Assembly (NCBI GenBank): GCA_002391565.1
Contig: DGFH01000342.1
Location: 1 to 8,802 of the forward strand
From: Anaerolineales bacterium UBA3905
GTDB taxonomy: Bacteria; Chloroflexota; Anaerolineae; Caldilineales; Caldilineaceae
Direction of reading: 5' to 3'
DNA: 8,802 bases
This document shows, piece after piece, positions 7,705 to 8,802 of this stretch. The notes under the pieces were generated by a model, which worked only from the letters and a program-made list of their open reading frames with translations, ran no database searches and was not told the origin of the DNA. Both the position numbers and the translations under genes were made by a program. The stretch's first letter is position 1; every line of letters begins with the position of its first letter.

Positions 7705-7752
7705 CGGTTGAGCGTCCGCTTTCAGCGCTATGGATGACTGGACGCTCAACCG
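7705..7752. terminator. Shared hairpin between convergent genes
   Basis: A perfect 13-bp stem (CGGTTGAGCGTCC at 7705-7717 with 7740-7752) encloses a 22-nt loop. It sits 11 bp past the stop codon of the second LCP gene. Its right arm covers the last codons and stop of the minus-strand epimerase gene, so it could act as a bidirectional terminator. No T-run follows on either strand. Confidence 0.6.
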
Positions 7753-8528
7753 ATCTCGGCCAACCGTTCCTTGACCAACTCCCGGCTAGCCACCAGCCAG
7801 CGTTCGTGGCCAAAAATCTCCAGGGTTAGCGTGCCATCAAAACGGAAATCGCGCAGCATCTGTAACTCGTGCTTGAGTTTGATCGCACCGGTGCGAGGGG
7901 CGCCGAACGGCAGGTGATCGTCCGCCGTGCCATCGTTGTCGCTCAGATTGACATGCACCAGGCGATCTGCCAACGCAAAGAGATAGTCGCGCGTCATGCT
8001 GCGCGCCGTATTGACGTTGCCGTGGCCGATGTCGAAAGTCAGCTTGAGATCGGGCAGCCGGAAAAAAATCTCGCGAAAGTACTTGAGCTGGTGTTTATTA
8101 TCAGGGCTATTTTCCAGCGTCACCTGGACGCCCTGCGCAGCACCATGCTTGAGCAGCAGAGTGTACGCCTGTTTGTAATATTCGTACCCCAACTCTTCGC
8201 TCAGAAACTCTGGCCAACCAACGAAGTGCGTTGTACAAAAGGGTGCGCCGAGGATATGCGCAATGTCGAGGCAGCGGCGCAGTTCGTCCAGCGCTGCCTG
8301 CCGCACAACCGGCGATGGGTTATTGAGCGGCAGGTAGGGCGCAGCATGGGTCACGACGCGCAGTCCATGCTCATCAAGTGCGCCGCGCACCGCCTGCCAG
8401 TCTGTACTCTCCGGCGCCGCCCCCGGCGCTTCGATAGTCAGGTCGAGGAAATCGAAGCGCATTCTGGCCGCGCGTTCGATCTCGGTGAGAATCGGTGCGC
8501 GCGGATTGTTCATCATTCCAAATTGCAT
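7746..8528 (-). CDS. Sugar phosphate isomerase/epimerase, xylose isomerase-like TIM barrel
   Basis: This 260-aa cytoplasmic protein belongs to the AP-endonuclease-2/xylose-isomerase-like TIM-barrel family (PF01261), which includes ketose 3-epimerases, IolE/IolI and hydroxypyruvate isomerase. Strand-end residues fit the usual divalent-metal site: E139 (VTLENSPDN), D166 and H169 (LTFDIGHGN), H192 (VHVNLSDNDG), H205 (DDHLPFGAPRTG) and E237 (LTLEIFGHE). H61 (VVTHAAPY) and H101 (CTTHFVG) also lie in conserved barrel positions. The start at 8528 is the first ATG; an upstream in-frame TTG at 8555 adds only nine unconserved residues (WPIETGHT after the initiator). It is convergent with the second LCP gene and lies 49 bp downstream of the DUF4351-type gene on the same strand, so co-transcription is possible. 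The substrate cannot be assigned, and a tie to the fucose isomerase 7 kb away is not supported. Confidence 0.9.
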   Translation of the reverse strand: MQFGMMNNPRAPILTEIERAARMRFDFLDLTIEAPGAAPESTDWQAVRGALDEHGLRVVTHAAPYLPLNNPSPVVRQAALDELRRCLDIAHILGAPFCTTHFVGWPEFLSEELGYEYYKQAYTLLLKHGAAQGVQVTLENSPDNKHQLKYFREIFFRLPDLKLTFDIGHGNVNTARSMTRDYLFALADRLVHVNLSDNDGTADDHLPFGAPRTGAIKLKHELQMLRDFRFDGTLTLEIFGHERWLVASRELVKERLAEIG

Positions 8529-8577
8529 GGTGTGTCCAGTTTCTATCGGCCACAATTGCGCCTATGTCTGACAACTG

Positions 8578-8802
8578 TCATCGCGGCAAACGGGCAACAA
8601 AATCTGTCAATGTTCCCGCAGTCAGCGCGTGATCCATCAGCACCTCCGCCTGGGCAAACGTCAACCCTTGCATTCGCACAATGACATCTGCTGGCATTGG
8701 GCCAAAACGATGTTCAAGCAGCCGCAGCAAGAGGAGCTTTGCGGCTTCTTCGCGACCTTCTTCACGGCCTTCTTCACGGCCTTCTTCACGACCTTCTTCA
8801 CG
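8578..8802 (-). CDS. DUF4351/Rpn-type protein, C-terminal end (5' part outside window)
   Basis: This minus-strand reading frame is open to the right window edge and has no start codon in view; 74 residues and the stop (TGA, 8578-8580) are present. The visible part begins with REEG repeated four times plus REE (1-19), then AAKLLLLRLLEHRFGPMP (20-37), and ends in a helical stretch with LTFAQAEVLMDHALTAGTL. This layout, a charged (R/Q)EEG tandem linker followed by 'LLxRLLxxRFGxxP...L..L.....TxxSL', is what I know from DUF4351 (PF14261). That domain often forms the C-terminus of Rpn/PD-(D/E)XK-type 'transposase-like' nuclease proteins in cyanobacteria and Chloroflexota. If so, the missing N-terminal part should hold the nuclease fold. 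It is too short to prove function; nuclease activity is inferred from family context only. Confidence 0.72.
   Translation of the reverse strand, partial: REEGREEGREEGREEGREEAAKLLLLRLLEHRFGPMPADVIVRMQGLTFAQAEVLMDHALTAGTLTDFVARLPR
8745..8802. repeat. 12-bp tandem repeat encoding REEG
   Basis: Four complete 12-bp units (consensus CTTCTTCACGGC on the plus strand) and a 10-bp partial unit run to the window edge. Units 2 and 3 are identical; units 1 and 4 differ by one or two bases. Since 12 is a multiple of 3, gain or loss of units would keep the reading frame. The array continues beyond the window by an unknown amount. Confidence 0.9.

Noticed and set aside
8529..8555. TTG start at 8555 for the epimerase
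   Set aside because: A rare start codon that adds nine residues with no family support; the ATG at 8528 begins directly before the first barrel strand.
8569..8580. Small palindrome TGACA-AC-TGTCA as an operator
   Set aside because: It overlaps the stop codon of the DUF4351-type gene, has only 5-bp arms, and no promoter could be placed next to it.
7869..8684. 271-aa open frame on the plus strand across the epimerase
   Set aside because: It is antisense to the TIM-barrel gene whose metal residues are all present, and it runs across both that gene and the DUF4351-type gene without any recognisable domain.
8745..8802. CRISPR-like array
   Set aside because: The 12-bp units are directly adjacent with no spacers and encode a protein linker in frame.

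Overview
The window looks like chromosomal DNA from a GC-rich, probably Chloroflexota bacterium (Roseiflexus/Kouleothrix- or Caldilinea-like). This is an inference from gene content and style: a CpXC zinc-ribbon protein, lipobox-bearing LCP proteins with Pro/Thr 'PTPTPT' linkers, and a DUF4351-type protein with a REEG tandem tail. No rRNA, tRNA, CRISPR array, transposase or phage gene was seen.

Layout, left to right. (1) 1-987, +: the C-terminal half of an L-fucose isomerase cut by the window edge, followed by a perfect 12-bp hairpin. (2) 1150-2694, +: a 514-aa CpXC-domain protein with its own likely promoter and a C-terminal half built of four degenerate helical repeats. (3) 2695-3079: a 385-bp gene-free gap bracketed by two 40-bp imperfect inverted repeats and holding a perfect 13-bp hairpin. 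(4) 3080-4946, +: a tight pair, cinA and an HD-domain phosphohydrolase (YfbR/HDDC2-like), overlapping or 31 bp apart depending on the start chosen. The C-terminal CinA domain has lost its ESxTGG-type signature. (5) 5016-7693, +: two tandem paralogous LytR-CpsA-Psr (LCP) proteins, both with lipoprotein signal peptides, separated by a promoter-like element and a structured leader. (6) 7746-8528, -: a xylose-isomerase-like TIM-barrel sugar isomerase/epimerase, convergent with the second LCP gene; the two share a perfect 13-bp hairpin. (7) 8578-8802, -: the C-terminal end of a DUF4351/Rpn-type gene, open at the right edge, with a 12-bp tandem repeat encoding REEG.

Functional themes are sugar catabolism (fucose isomerase, possibly the epimerase), nucleotide and cofactor housekeeping (CinA plus HD nucleotidase) and cell-envelope glycopolymer attachment (two LCP proteins). 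These look like separate transcription units side by side, not one system. I did not find a convincing undescribed multi-gene system. The best leads are the degenerate CinA C-terminal domain, the lipoprotein LCP pair, the repeat-built CpXC protein, the inverted repeats around the 385-bp gap, and the repeated use of long perfect hairpins without T-tracts near gene ends.
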